The notes beneath the pieces are model-generated. The model did no database searches, was not told the origin of the DNA, and saw only the letters and a list, made by a program, of their open reading frames with translations. From NCBI GenBank assembly GCA_900618795.1, contig UYJD01000003.1, positions 745,814-809,813 of the forward strand: a stretch of 64,000 bases of DNA, written 5' to 3'. Below are positions 43,612-55,189 of the stretch, one piece after another (within the stretch, counting starts at the first letter, position 1; every line of letters starts with the position of its first letter). Position numbers and translations under genes: made by a program. This DNA is from Cyanodermella asteris. Its lineage: Eukaryota; Ascomycota; Lecanoromycetes; Ostropales; Stictidaceae.

Positions 43612-46600
43612 ATGGCCACACCCCGCGAAGATGGGCAAAGCCCCAAGGCCAAACAAGAGGAGGCAGAATTGTCACCGAGCCCGCCGTGGACCTCATTATT
43701 CGTATTATCCACACGAGCGCATTCTCTTCTATTGATAATCGCCATCATTTTGGCTATAATATCTGGCGTGCTTGTTCCGGCACTGGCATATATCCTCGGC
43801 AGAATGTTCAATGATTTTTCGGAATTCGGTGGAGGACAGATCGACAGCGACCAGTTGACCACCGATATCCGCCTGGACGTATTTCTACTTCTCGGACTGG
43901 GCATCGCAAGCTGGCTTTTCAACGGGTGCTTTTTCTCTGCGTGGATGTCATTTGGGGAGTTGCAGGCCAAGAATGCCAGATTGACATTATACAATGCGAT
44001 GATGGCCAAAGATGTAGCTTGGTACGAAACCCAAACCGCCGGTCCCGCTGCGACCATGGCCCGCTTTCAGACCCAGATTCGAGAAATACAAATCGCCACT
44101 TCCCAACCCTTCGGACTCGTCATACAACACATAGCGACTGTGCTCGCTTCGCTGGCACTGGCCTTCTACAGTTGTTGGGATCTGACACTCGTCACACTTG
44201 CAGCCGTGCCGGTTGGTGTCTTTGCCCTGGCTTTCATCTCCGCTCGAATGCAACCAGCCGTCGAGAAACAAAATGAGTGGCTGACGGCAGCTACAAAGCA
44301 CATGAAGAGTCTGATGGAGGCTATCGAGGTTGTCAAATGCTTCAACGCGCAGATCATGGAGGGCTGGAAGTACGCAGACATCATCAGGGAGTCCGGCAAG
44401 CACTACCGTTCCCTTGCCCGAGCCAATGCAGCACAAATCGGATGTGTCCGAATCCTTGTTCGAACTCTGTTCGTCTCGGGTTTCTGGTACGGCAGCCACC
44501 TCGTTGCCAATAACAGCCGGACCTCGGGGCAAATACTGACGGCATTCTGGTCGTGTCTCATGGCAACCCAGGTCTTTGAGCAAATACTACCACAAATGAT
44601 CGTGCTCGAGAAAGGGCGAGCAGCAGGCTCAGCTTTGAAAGAGTTCCTGCAGAACAACATCAAGCCTGTCAATGATAAAGCTAAATACGTGGGCACAGTC
44701 CCAAAGAAGCTGGACGGTGATATTTTCTTGAAGAACATTTCATTCGTCTATCCCTCTCGTCCAGATCGACAATCTCTCGACAATGTCTCTCTTTTCTTTC
44801 CCGCTGGGGAGACCACATACGTAGTTGGCCGCAGCGGCTCGGGCAAAAGCACATTCGCCGCGCTCCTGATCCGCTTGTATGACAGCTGGAAAGGCGAGAT
44901 CTTCATCGACAAGGAGCGGATCAACGATCTCGACTTGCACTGGCTGCGCAGGAATATTGCGATTGTGCAGCAGGATAGCATTCTTTTTGACGATACTGTA
45001 CTGCGGAATATTGCCTTTGGACGAGCTCCAAACTTCTCCGTCAATCAATCAGTACTGGATGCAGCCATCGACATGGCCTGCTTGAGGAGCACACTGGAAG
45101 ATTTACCAGATGGGCTTGACACGGTCATTGGTACTGCTGGCACACAACTGAGCGGCGGTCAAACGCAGCGAGTTGCTTTGGCACGAGCGCGCCTCAGGGA
45201 CACACCTGTCTTGGTCCTGGATGAAGCCACCTCGGCGCTGGATAAAGGCACTGCGGATACAGTCATGCGGGAGATCCTCAGTTGGCGGGCCGGCAAGACC
45301 ACCATCATCATCACGCATGATCTCTCACAGGTTGGACCGGACGACTTCACATACGTTCTCGATCAGGGCAAGGTTGTGCAAGAGGGGTACAGGTACAAAC
45401 TTGAAACCGCCAAGAACTCACACCTCGTCAAGATGCTCGAAAACACCGATGCGCGATCATTAGCGTCAAGGAAGCTGGGTCACAGCCGAACGAGCAGCCG
45501 TGAGGAATCGATGCGAGTGAGGCATGTCAGTCAAGTTTTCAGCGAGTCAACGACGCTTGCTGGCTTCTCGGACAGTGAAGACGACCACGCCGGAAACCTC
45601 ATGAAACCACTCCCTGCATCACCGCCCAAAGCCTATGCAAGGCCAGCACGTTCAGTTGCACTTGGACGCCGTCGAAGCCTTGTCCGAAATAGTGTTGTGT
45701 CGGCTCTCTCGGGTTCCACCTACCATTTCGATGGAGCTGATTGCACACGATTTTCGATGATAGGATCATTGATAGGGCACCAGCAAGCCCCAGTCAAGAC
45801 GATTCCAGGTCATCATCCAGCCTCTATCAAGGAACACGAAATCACCTCTTCCCCTCGTTTGAGCACCATTCTCGGGTCCAAAGATTACCGCAAAGGACAT
45901 CAAAGTTGGTTGAGCACGCAAGACAAGAACGACGATTTGGAGCTGCAGAGTACACCTATCAGACCCTCCACGCCCAGTGCGCGAGAAAGCTGGCTTGGTG
46001 CGGAGCCTGGACGTGCTGAGGAACTTGAGCTACGATTGACTGAACCCGACTCGTCGAAATCAAGGAAACGATCGGAGGATGACAAATTCCGTACTCCTCC
46101 TCTCAAGTTGACGAAGATCCTTTCGACGGTCTGGCCAAAGCTATCGACCAAGGAGAAGTGTTTCCTGGTCGCGGGATTCACCTTCGGAGCGATACACGCA
46201 GTCTGCACCCCAGTATTCTCCTACATCTTTTCCAAATTGCTTGCAACCTATTATCTCCCCAGCAACAAAACTCAACTCGCTCTGCAATGGTCTCTGACAC
46301 TGCTTGGCGTTGCTTTAGTTGATGCATCCGCGTCGTACCTGATGCACTACCTTCTCGAAATCTGCGCCGAAGCATGGGTGTACGCCATCCGCTACGAAGC
46401 GACGAAACAGATTCTGCTGCAGCCCAAGTCCTGGTTTGAGAGTGAAGAGGCAAAACTCAATCAGATCGTGCAGCATCTCGATCGCGGTGCAGAGGAGATG
46501 AAGACCCTGCTTGGCCGGTTTGCAGGATTGTTGTTCACAGCCGCAGTCATGGGTAGCACAGGCATCATCTGGTGTCTAGCTGTATCATGGCAATTGACGC

Positions 46601-48012
46601 TTGTCGGCATCTCCACGGCTCCAGCTGTATATGGCATCACTCGAGCTTTCGACCATGTCAGTGCAGTTTGGGAAGGCAAAAGCAACCGCGCGGGCGAAGT
46701 CGTTGCCAGTGTATTTGCCGAAGCATATGAGAAGATAAAAACCATCCGATCTCTGACTCTCGAAGGCCACTTCAAAGCCAAATACAGTCGCGCTACCGTG
46801 CGTGCCCGAGAAGTCGGCAACCGACGAGCACTGACCGCAGGATTCTTCTTCGGCATCGCAGACGCGAGCATCGACTTCGTCACAGCTCTCGTCTTCTGGT
46901 ACGGCGCCATGCTGGCTGCTTCCGGGAAGTACCCCGTCACATCCATCACGACCGTCTTCTCCATGCTGCTATTCGTCATCACGAACGTGAACGCCATCAT
47001 AACGTGGATGCCACAGCTGAGCTCCTCACGCGAGACAGCAACCAGTCTCCTGCGTCTGACCCAACTCCAGACAAGCGATAACCCCGAAAGCATGGGCGAC
47101 GTCCGCGTGAGCAAGCTCCCCGGGAATATCTACTTCCGAAACGTACGCTTCGGCTACCCCTCGCGACCCGGCGTCCTCGCCCTCGACCGCCTGAATCTCA
47201 AAATCCCACTTGGGACCTCCACCGCGCTGGCCGGTCTGTCCGGATCCGGGAAGTCGACCATCGTATCCCTCCTGTTCCGCCTCTACCCCTTGGGGTCCCG
47301 CAGCACATCATATCTCCAAAACGACCCTTCCTCGCCCGTCTCCATCAAAGACGCCAACATCGATAACAGATATAGCACCCAGGTTTCCTCTGGTTGGCTC
47401 GACGTCCACGACCTCAATGTCTCCCAGATCGAAATCTCCGACTGGCGGTCCCTGCTCGCCTACGTCCCGCAATCTCCCGTCCTCTTTCCGGGGACGATCT
47501 CCCAAAACATCTCATTCGGCCTCTCCGCGTCCTCGCCGCTCAACACTCCCTCCTCAATCCGCGCAGCGGCAATCACAGCTGGTATTGACGCCTTCATCTG
47601 CTCCCTCCCCGACGGCTACGAAACCCTAATCGGCAAAGGCGGCCAAGGCCTCTCCGGTGGTCAGCGCCAGAAACTCGGGATCGCGAGGGCGTTAGTACGC
47701 AAACCGCAGGTTTTGGTGCTTGATGAGCCGACGAGTGCGTTGGATGCGACGTCTGCGGAGGAGGTGAGGGAGTTGGTTAGGGGCTTCGTGAATGGTGGAA
47801 ATGGGAGGACGGTCCTGGTGGTTACGCATAGTGTGGAGATGATGAGGGCCTGTGAGAGGGTGTGTGTGCTCGAGAAGGGGAGGGTAGTGGATTGGGGAAG
47901 CTTTGAGGAGTTGATGGGGTTTGATGGGGTGGGACGGCCGAGGGGGGCGTTGAGGCGGGTTCTGGGCATGAGTGGGGAGGTGGGGATGGGGAAGAGGGAT
48001 CTGTTTGGATGA
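43612..48012 (+). CDS. STE6: Full-length ABCB transporter, Ste6-like
   Basis: A 1466-aa intronless ABC exporter with (TMD-NBD)x2 layout. TMD1 spans about residues 30-340. NBD1 has Walker A GRSGSGKST (about 405), signature LSGGQTQRVALARAR, Walker B VLVLDEATSALD and H-loop ITHD. A Ser-rich regulatory linker spans about 620-830 (SRTSSREESMR, FSDSEDD). TMD2 spans about 840-1130. NBD2 has Walker A GLSGSGKST (about 1208), signature LSGGQRQKLGIARAL, Walker B VLVLDEPTSALD and H-loop VTHS. Both ATP sites look complete. TMD1 sequences such as WYETQTAGPAATMARFQTQI and KCFNAQIMEGWKYADII resemble the Ste6/a-factor exporter branch, so export of farnesylated mating pheromone is the favoured role, with drug or metabolite efflux the alternative. 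The final 320 bp switch sharply to G-rich sequence. Confidence 0.92.
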   Translation: MATPREDGQSPKAKQEEAELSPSPPWTSLFVLSTRAHSLLLIIAIILAIISGVLVPALAYILGRMFNDFSEFGGGQIDSDQLTTDIRLDVFLLLGLGIASWLFNGCFFSAWMSFGELQAKNARLTLYNAMMAKDVAWYETQTAGPAATMARFQTQIREIQIATSQPFGLVIQHIATVLASLALAFYSCWDLTLVTLAAVPVGVFALAFISARMQPAVEKQNEWLTAATKHMKSLMEAIEVVKCFNAQIMEGWKYADIIRESGKHYRSLARANAAQIGCVRILVRTLFVSGFWYGSHLVANNSRTSGQILTAFWSCLMATQVFEQILPQMIVLEKGRAAGSALKEFLQNNIKPVNDKAKYVGTVPKKLDGDIFLKNISFVYPSRPDRQSLDNVSLFFPAGETTYVVGRSGSGKSTFAALLIRLYDSWKGEIFIDKERINDLDLHWLRRNIAIVQQDSILFDDTVLRNIAFGRAPNFSVNQSVLDAAIDMACLRSTLEDLPDGLDTVIGTAGTQLSGGQTQRVALARARLRDTPVLVLDEATSALDKGTADTVMREILSWRAGKTTIIITHDLSQVGPDDFTYVLDQGKVVQEGYRYKLETAKNSHLVKMLENTDARSLASRKLGHSRTSSREESMRVRHVSQVFSESTTLAGFSDSEDDHAGNLMKPLPASPPKAYARPARSVALGRRRSLVRNSVVSALSGSTYHFDGADCTRFSMIGSLIGHQQAPVKTIPGHHPASIKEHEITSSPRLSTILGSKDYRKGHQSWLSTQDKNDDLELQSTPIRPSTPSARESWLGAEPGRAEELELRLTEPDSSKSRKRSEDDKFRTPPLKLTKILSTVWPKLSTKEKCFLVAGFTFGAIHAVCTPVFSYIFSKLLATYYLPSNKTQLALQWSLTLLGVALVDASASYLMHYLLEICAEAWVYAIRYEATKQILLQPKSWFESEEAKLNQIVQHLDRGAEEMKTLLGRFAGLLFTAAVMGSTGIIWCLAVSWQLTLVGISTAPAVYGITRAFDHVSAVWEGKSNRAGEVVASVFAEAYEKIKTIRSLTLEGHFKAKYSRATVRAREVGNRRALTAGFFFGIADASIDFVTALVFWYGAMLAASGKYPVTSITTVFSMLLFVITNVNAIITWMPQLSSSRETATSLLRLTQLQTSDNPESMGDVRVSKLPGNIYFRNVRFGYPSRPGVLALDRLNLKIPLGTSTALAGLSGSGKSTIVSLLFRLYPLGSRSTSYLQNDPSSPVSIKDANIDNRYSTQVSSGWLDVHDLNVSQIEISDWRSLLAYVPQSPVLFPGTISQNISFGLSASSPLNTPSSIRAAAITAGIDAFICSLPDGYETLIGKGGQGLSGGQRQKLGIARALVRKPQVLVLDEPTSALDATSAEEVRELVRGFVNGGNGRTVLVVTHSVEMMRACERVCVLEKGRVVDWGSFEELMGFDGVGRPRGALRRVLGMSGEVGMGKRDLFG

Positions 48013-49883
48013 CTGTGTCGAGTATTTAGTTTCTGGTGTTCTGGCCGAGCCTGAGTGGTGAATTTGAGTTCGAGGGTACATCGTTGTCTTTGGATAGACT
48101 CAACGCGGCTTCGACGATGAAATTTGATGAGAGTACACATGGCTACTTTGAAGAGATAATGATGTGGACATGACGGAATAAGCTTGAAGGCTGCCCGAAA
48201 ACGTGTTCAGTTCTGACTTATGTGAATGCGTGATTATGCAACATCACATGCGCGGCGTAAGCTCTAACTCAAGAAGCTGCGAGGTGGTATGTGTCTCCGC
48301 CCGCTACTACTTTAGCACCATCACTCCATCAGTGCATGTTTGAGCAATGCCATCGCACTTCTAAAGGCAGACTCAAATCGGCTAGATGAGACTCCATATA
48401 TTGCTCCATCTCTAGTTGGTCAAATGAAAGAGTAAAAATAATCAAGCCAAAGCGATTTCAGGCCACTCTATAGTGGAATGATGACCCGAGCATCCCCGTA
48501 TCTCCGCTCTCCTTAAGTTCGACTTCTTCGCAGCATGCATTGCGCCTTGTCTGTAAACGTCACGTCTCGATATTTTCGAGTAGACTCAGACTCAGCTCGT
48601 TGGTGGTGACATGCGAGCCCGGAGCTGGTAGAAAAATGGCTCGGCATTCTGGCAATTCACAGGCCGTGACACGTATCGGTGCCGGTACACGAGGGTGTAA
48701 CTGGAGTGAAGCACAAATTCGTCGGTTCGATCAAAGTCGGTTCGGGGTTAGAGCTGATTCTGTCCAAAGCTGTCCAGTGCTTCAGGACTACAGTTCTCAC
48801 ATCGAAGGCTCTGATCGTCGTAGATTGTGCTCGAGCTCGCCTATTCCCGACATCGGACATCCTTGGACGTCAATAGATTCGCTCAAGTCCGAGCTGATAC
48901 ACGAGTATTGATCTCAAATATTCCGCGAATGCGACCGGAAGACGCCGGGAGCATCCACTGTTCTCGATGGGAATGACATAGCACAGCATATGTCAAGTGA
49001 GATTTGTCCAGCAGCGTTGATCGAGAGCTGAACTTTGTCACCGAGGGCGAACTGCAATTGACAACATTCAAAATTTCGGTCGAGTGTAGCAGAACAACAT
49101 AAGAGGCTCGTCAGTAACGTGCCAGAATGCATAGCAGACGGGTTGCGAAAACCAGAGCTCCTAGTTCGAGTCTCATGGAGCATTGAGCTACAGACATGAC
49201 TTGCATTCAGTCTCGACATCTTGTTCGAGTCAGCGTCATGGGAAGCTTGAGTAGAGTTCGATATCCTGTCACGGTGGGTGAGTCCGTGAGCTTGCGGCCT
49301 AGTTGAGGTTGTGTGGACGCGATACGACAGTAAGCGGTTGACGCGTTTCAAGAGAGAGCAGAAAAGTGGCCTTCTGTAAGCGCCTCGCGATCACCAATGC
49401 CGGTCGCCAGGAATGCAAATCAGCTCAAGAGTAGACCTGGAGCAATATATGGAATCTCGATCCCTCAATGCGGTTGAAGCTGGCGATGATAGAGGTTAAA
49501 CGTGGACCTACAAGGTGATTGGTCCGCTGTCATAGCTCATATTGAGTGGTTTAGAAAACAACCTCAATCTGTGACAAGATCCCAACGAACTATTGCAGCC
49601 GACGCTTGACTTTGTGACCGCTGCTACAAACGATCAGGTAGACTCAGGAGACGACAGGGGCGAATGCTTCAACGCACGTGTTAAGGAAGCGCCTTGTGGC
49701 AACGATTCACGCGTAAACAAGCGCCGAGCATAGCAACGCCGACACAAACCACTAATCAGATTCAACATACGCCTGTCTTGATACCGCGCAGAGCTGGGCC
49801 CGTGCTCTCGGTGCCTCCTTATAATTGTCTAGAAGTGGCCGCAACAATCGCCAGACATCAGATAGGCGCGACAAGTCCAGGCT
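48013..49883. other. 1.9-kb intergenic region, no supported gene
   Basis: Short frames on both strands show no family resemblance. There are AT-rich patches around 48,380-48,450, and no tRNA, tandem repeat or transposon end was seen. It separates the metabolite island from the right-hand block. Confidence 0.4.
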
Positions 49884-51343
49884 ATGTATTGTTTCAACCG
49901 GGAGCCGCAAATTTGTGTTCGGCTACAGCGTCAGGTCTTCTCACGAAGCGTGCCGAATTTTGGGAGCCGCTCTTTACAACCGCGCTCTGCATCAAAGTCA
50001 CACTACTCGAGCACGTCATCGCCAGCGATCGAGTATGAATACGTCGAGGGAGTCGAACACATCGATCAGTACTGTGCTGGTGGTTATCATCCAATTTCCA
50101 TCGATGAGCGGCTTCACGAACGATATCGAATAGCCCACAAGCTCGGCCATGGGAGCTATTCGACAGCTTGGCTTGCCATCGATGAGAAGACATCGAAATA
50201 TGTCGCGATCAAAGTTGGCACTGCGGACGCGAGTCGAACCGAAGGAGACATTCTTTCTCAGCTCACAAATAGTATTGCAAGCTCTAGCAACTCTGAGGAT
50301 CAGCTATCGCTCATACCCGCCGTTCTTGATCGCTTTGACATCCACGGGCCCAATGGAACGCATCCTTGTCTCGTGACCCATCCCGCAAGATGTAGCTTGC
50401 GAGATGCGAGGGAGGCATCTGGCAGCTGTTTATTTCAGCTTGATACCGCCAGATCTCTCATCGCGCAGTTAGCGCAGGCAGTGTCGCTTGTCCATTTGCA
50501 GGGTTATGCTCATGGAGGTAACTATTACGCTGGTCAATGCATTGAAATAATGGTTGATCAAGTCCTCTAGACCTTCATCTCGGCAATCTTATGTTACGGC
50601 TACCTGTGTCTCTCAACGGCGTGTCGATAGAGCAGCTATATTCACAGTACGGCCGACCGGATCGTGAGCCGTTAGTCCGCATGGACCACCAGCCTGTACC
50701 CACCGACCCCAGCTTGCCTCCTTACACGGTACCTCCAATCTACTTTGGCGGCGCAAGTCATGAGATTGATCTAAGTGATGCAGAGTTGGTGCTAAGTGAC
50801 TTTGGAGTCGCCTTTCGGCCCAGCGAGAAATCCAGATTCGAATCATATACACCCATAGTGGTACGCCCACCTGAGGCATTCTTTGAACCAACGACGGCCC
50901 TGACATTTGCGTCCGATGTCTGGAGCCTAGGTTGTGTGATTTTTGAGATCCTGGCTCATAGATCACTAATCGATGGCTTTTGTACGCCACAAGATGAAAT
51001 CACAGCTCAGCAGGTAGAGTTACAGGGTATGATGCCGCCCGAGTGGTGGAAAAAGTGGGAGAAGCGGTCGAAGTGGTACGGCGAAGCGGGCAATCCCTTG
51101 AGCATTCCATCTGACCTCTGGTCATGGGAGCGGCGGTTTGAGCACTGGGTGCAGAATCCACGTCGCTCTCGGAAGATGGGAGCAATCAGCGACGAGGAAC
51201 AAGATGCATTGTTCAAGCTCCTCCGGTGGATGCTCGCATGGCGACCCGGTGAGCGACCGGACATGAAGATGGTAATGGAGACAGAATGGATGACGAGATG
51301 GGCTTTGCCGACATACCATAAAGGACTGGGAAAAGCCCTTTGA
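49884..51343 (+). CDS. SRPK-like serine/threonine protein kinase
   Basis: A protein kinase of the SR-protein kinase type, as expanded in filamentous fungi. Exon 1 is 49884-50517, a 53-bp intron lies at 50518-50570, and exon 2 is 50571-51343, giving 468 aa. The start is MYCFNREPQ, followed by a basic Ser-rich leader that could act as a targeting sequence. YEYVEGVEHIDQYCAGGYHP and RLHERYRIAHKLGHGSYSTA give the family N-terminus and the glycine loop. VAIKV holds the ATP-binding Lys. The intron is placed so that HGDLHLGNLML (catalytic Asp and Asn) is recreated across it. DFGVAF, VRPPEAFFEP (activation-segment end) and SDVWSLGCVIFEIL follow. All catalytic residues are kept, so it should be active. 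The split insert between the lobes is short compared with yeast Sky1. Targets are unknown. Confidence 0.9.
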
Positions 51344-52901
51344 TCGGGCTCAGCCCAAAGGGGATGCTTCATGATAGGGAGCACGTTCCGCTCCACATGC
51401 ATACTGGGTGTGGGTGACAGCCATGCACTTCCACATTGATCAATCCGTCGACGGAGGACTATCCTCTCGAGCAGACATTCAAGATGTTGGTCGGGTCATT
51501 GCGAGATTGCCTGAGTCAGCCAAAGGTGTCCTCGAAGATTCGTGATGCGTGTATATTGGCATGCGCGTAGAAGGTACTCGGAATTCAGACTGTTGTTCTT
51601 GAATATTGTTTACAGACGAATCTGGATTAAATATGTGTGCCGCTCCGTCTTTTCAAGAACAGAAATGGTATCAATATGTTGAACGGCTTTTCTCCACCAC
51701 ATCGCGTCTTTAGCGGATTTTGCAAGAATGGTTTGGCTTTGCGCATGAACCGCCTCTCTGGGGCTCAGCCTCGCCACCTTTCAGACTGCGTCACTTGGCG
51801 AGGTGATCGATGGCAGTTTGATCGATATCTGGAGTCAAAAGTGCAGGTCGAGCTAGATGATCCCCAAGATTCGAGCAAGAGCATTGTGCTGCTCCATGCG
51901 ATCCGACCCCACAATCCCACGCATTATATCTCTCACTGCATCCAGACCATCCATGTCCTACGCCGCATAACTGACCGATCACATCCTAGTAAGCGAACAT
52001 CCTGCGGAATCAGAACAGCACTAGATCGAAACACGGCATCGACCATCATCGGGAAAGAGACTATCACCACACTTAAGAACAGACTTTCCAAAAAGCCTTG
52101 GGTCCACCGAAGAAGCCCCGATCCTCTTCCCGGCTTTCGGACTCGCAAACAATACCAGCTCCACCAACCAAGCCCATCCAAGCCTTAACCCCCGACCAAG
52201 TCGCCGGCGCCGGCGCGGCAAGGCGGGTAACGCGCAATCCAGCATTCTGACTGGCCCAAAGGTCGAACACGCATGCTGAGCCCGCCCGCGAAGCTCGACT
52301 CGAACAGCAGTCACAGTAGCCTTGGTGCTCGTAAGCCCGACAGGGCTGGTCAGCTCATCAGCGGCCTACCGGCCTGCTTTCGGGTGCAAAGTCTCTTGGA
52401 GTCGGAGGATTGGTGTCGACCTCGCTTGCTGACCCTCGTCCCATCCATCTCACTCGTGCTCCCGTCTTCAAGTTGTGTCCTTGTTGGCATCTGGTGTTTC
52501 TCTTTCTACGTGCTGTTGCTTCACGTTGCTCTCAGCAGACTAACGGCCTTGGGTTGGCTTGCTTAACCTTGTGCGCTGCTGACGAAGGCGGTCTGCAGTC
52601 TACGACGGACGGTTCCTTGATTTTGGGTTGTCACGACGTTTGGACCCTGATTTGACCTTGGAGAGTTTTGGAGCGTCGTCGTGATTGCGCCTGGCTGAGA
52701 GTTGTCTGTGCTGGGAGCGCTACCTGGCGGAGCGCGGCATTGGCGACGAGCTATCGCCTCAGAATCCTACGACTTGCGAAACAAACGACTGTTTCTCTGG
52801 TCTTGCTGCCGCCGACAGGTCTGTATAACGAGATCATGCGGTTGAAGTGACCGCCGGCTTCACGCACTTCCCAACACCAACTACCCCATCGCTTTGCCGC
52901 C
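51344..52901. other. 1.6-kb intergenic region and leader of the membrane protein
   Basis: A 183-codon plus frame (51637-52188) lacks an ATG at its start and matches nothing. From about 52,400 the sequence is rich in C and T, as in fungal core promoters and 5' leaders. No RNA gene or repeat was recognised. Confidence 0.35.
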
Positions 52902-54394
52902 ATGGGCTTCACATCTCTGCCTCGGCTGTCATTGTCCAAACGACAGGACAGTGGTAGTGACACCAGCGGGGGCTCGAACGTTCAATACATTGTCAGCCCA
53001 CCTCAAATACAACCGTCTCCGTCGAATCAGATTCTAACCTCTGCTTACAGGCCGCCGGCGCCGTGCTCTTCCTCGTCGTTGTCGTGATCATCCTCCTCGG
53101 CTTCTTAGCATACGTCCGCAAAAAGCGCTCAATCGACAGGCATCGACGACTTGCCTCTACGGACGATAGTGAGCTGCAGCCCCAACAACCGGAGACACGA
53201 AATGCATCGACCAACCCGCCATCAACCCGGCGACAGCCCAGCAACGCGACTGCCGGCACTGGTCTGTCAAATCGACTGTCCGTCCGAAGCATCACAAGTA
53301 TCATAACGCTACCGCCCTACAAAGAAACGGCTGGTGAAGCTGAAGAGGTCATCGCTCGTGAAGGTGAGCGTGAGGGACTGGATTACATCGTCGAAGGCCC
53401 AGAAACAGCTGAAGAGCTCGAGAACCGAAGGCAAGAGGAGGTCGCGGCTATATACCGAGTACAGCAAACTAGGCGAAGAGAGTTGGAAGAACGAGCTGAG
53501 AGGAGACGAGCAAGACGGACCGCCATGGAGAATCAGGATTATCGTGAAGTTGCAAGGTTGGATCGCGCAGCTGCTCTGGCACGACAACGGGAGCGGAATA
53601 CAAGCACATCGACCGTCGGACAGGACAGCCAGTCGAGCGCCGGGAACAACTCCCTGAGCGTCGTAGCTGAGGGACTGGAACCAGGTTCCGGAGAATTGCT
53701 AGCACACCTGACCGAGATCAGAAGCAGACGCGGAAGGGTCAGCAGTGTCACATACGCCGAATTAGGCACCCAGCGACACGATGGAAGCAGACTGAGGGCC
53801 GCAAGCTTCGAATCCGATTCACAACCTCTCCTCGACTCGGCCGGAAACATGGGCCGGGTATCTGGCGACTTTAGATCATCAAGAAGCCGCGCCTCCAGCA
53901 TCAATAGCAATAATCCCAACGCCCACGACAATGGCAGCAACGAGACGATCCCGGGTCGCGAACGCAGCAGATCCAGAGCCAGCCGCAGCGGCGTAGACGA
54001 CACCGAGACCATCTCGATGCAACTCAGCGAAAACGGCATCCCTCCCGAACCACCCAGCTATGAAGACGACCTGAGTGTACACGGCCCGGACGCACCACGA
54101 TACGAAGACGTCGTCCTGGAGTCTCGACCACAAACCGCCAATGTCTCTGGCGAGCACGACCCCCACCCACATGCAGAGGTCCACAAGGAAGAAGATGATG
54201 GCTTTACGGATGTGGATATTGAGAGGACGCCGAGCGGACCTACGCGGCCGTCTGCTGTTCCGCTCAGGTTGCAGATGGCGAACGTCCCGACTCCGGCGAT
54301 TGAGGTTGTGGGTGCTACGCCGACGCATTCGAGGCCGGCGACGCCGCTGTCGTCTGCGGGTGGAGCGGTGAGGCCGTCGGCGGATGGAAGGTAG
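52902..54394 (+). CDS. Single-pass membrane protein with PY motifs, unknown function
   Basis: Exon 1 is 52902-52991, a 59-bp intron lies at 52992-53050 (GTCAGC donor, CTAAC branch site, TACAG acceptor), and exon 2 is 53051-54394, giving 477 aa. A short extracellular or lumenal N-terminus (MGFTSLPRLSLSKRQ) is followed by one transmembrane helix (about 33-52, AVLFLVVVVIILLGFLAYV) and a basic stop-transfer stretch (RKKRSIDRHRR). The long cytoplasmic tail is disordered. It contains an Arg/Glu-rich coiled-coil-like segment (about 155-215, RRRELEERAERRRARR), LPPYKE and PPEPPSYEDD, both of the type bound by WW domains of Nedd4/Rsp5 ubiquitin ligases, and many Ser-Arg sites. I do not recognise a named family. 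A role as a ubiquitin-ligase adaptor, as for yeast Rcr/Bsd2-type proteins, is an inference from the PY motifs and topology alone. Confidence 0.8.
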
Positions 54395-55189
54395 CACGGG
54401 AAGGAAAAAATGATGTGAGCGACTGAATTGATTAATGGCTTGATGTCTTGATGATACCCTGCATTGCCGGCATGAGCGAGCGATCATATGGCACAACGGC
54501 AACAGCATCTTCTGCCGAGAAAGATTGTACATGACCGAAACCTGAATTCTGTGAAAAGCTGCTTTTGAGGGAAGTTCATAATGTGTCTTGATCTCTGCAT
54601 CTCGCGACGGCTTTTGTTTCGTTCACAAGATTGATTTGACGTTTTTTCGCGCCCAGCTTCCATGTCTCGCGTCATCTAGCCACGCGCGCTAGGTCTCCAC
54701 GGCGTCTCCCCTCCCCGTGCTGTTGCTTTTGACATACAACAGATAGCCAACAGTCGAGACAGGTGGCCTTGGCGGAGAAGTAGCCGTTTTTCCACGCCTG
54801 TCCTACTTCTCGTCTTCCCCTTTCCAGGCACATCAGCCGCTCACTCCATTTGCGACCATGCGTTGACTTCGCAATCTGTTCGGTCTAACCAGCAGACAAG
54901 TCGATCACAGTGTGCTACAACTCGCTACAATGCAAGGTCCCGATCAATGTGGTACTGATGGTGGGGTTTACGGTCACACGACAGCCTTCTCAACCACCCT
55001 TGTCCGCTGAATGCATTCGCACTTTTCCTTCATTTTCCCGAAGATCGCGAATGACACTGTTACTCACACTTCGCAGACTCTTTGCGCCGATGGACGCCAA
55101 ACACGGCGCTGAGGGCGGGGACATGAGCGCGTCGGTTGTGAAGTTTGGCCACGAGCCGCTCGCATCGCGTGTGAACGGACCAGACCATA
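54395..55189. other. Intergenic
   Basis: 0.8 kb between the PY-motif membrane protein and the HET relic. Only short frames were seen and no regulatory motif stands out. Confidence 0.4.

Noticed and set aside
51637-52188. 183-codon plus-strand frame in the gap before the membrane protein
   Set aside because: It begins at a non-ATG codon, has no recognisable domain and no supporting splice structure.
53879-54532. Minus-strand frame of 217 codons opposite the PY-motif protein
   Set aside because: His/Arg-rich shadow. The plus frame has a spliced start with a consensus branch site and a clear membrane helix.
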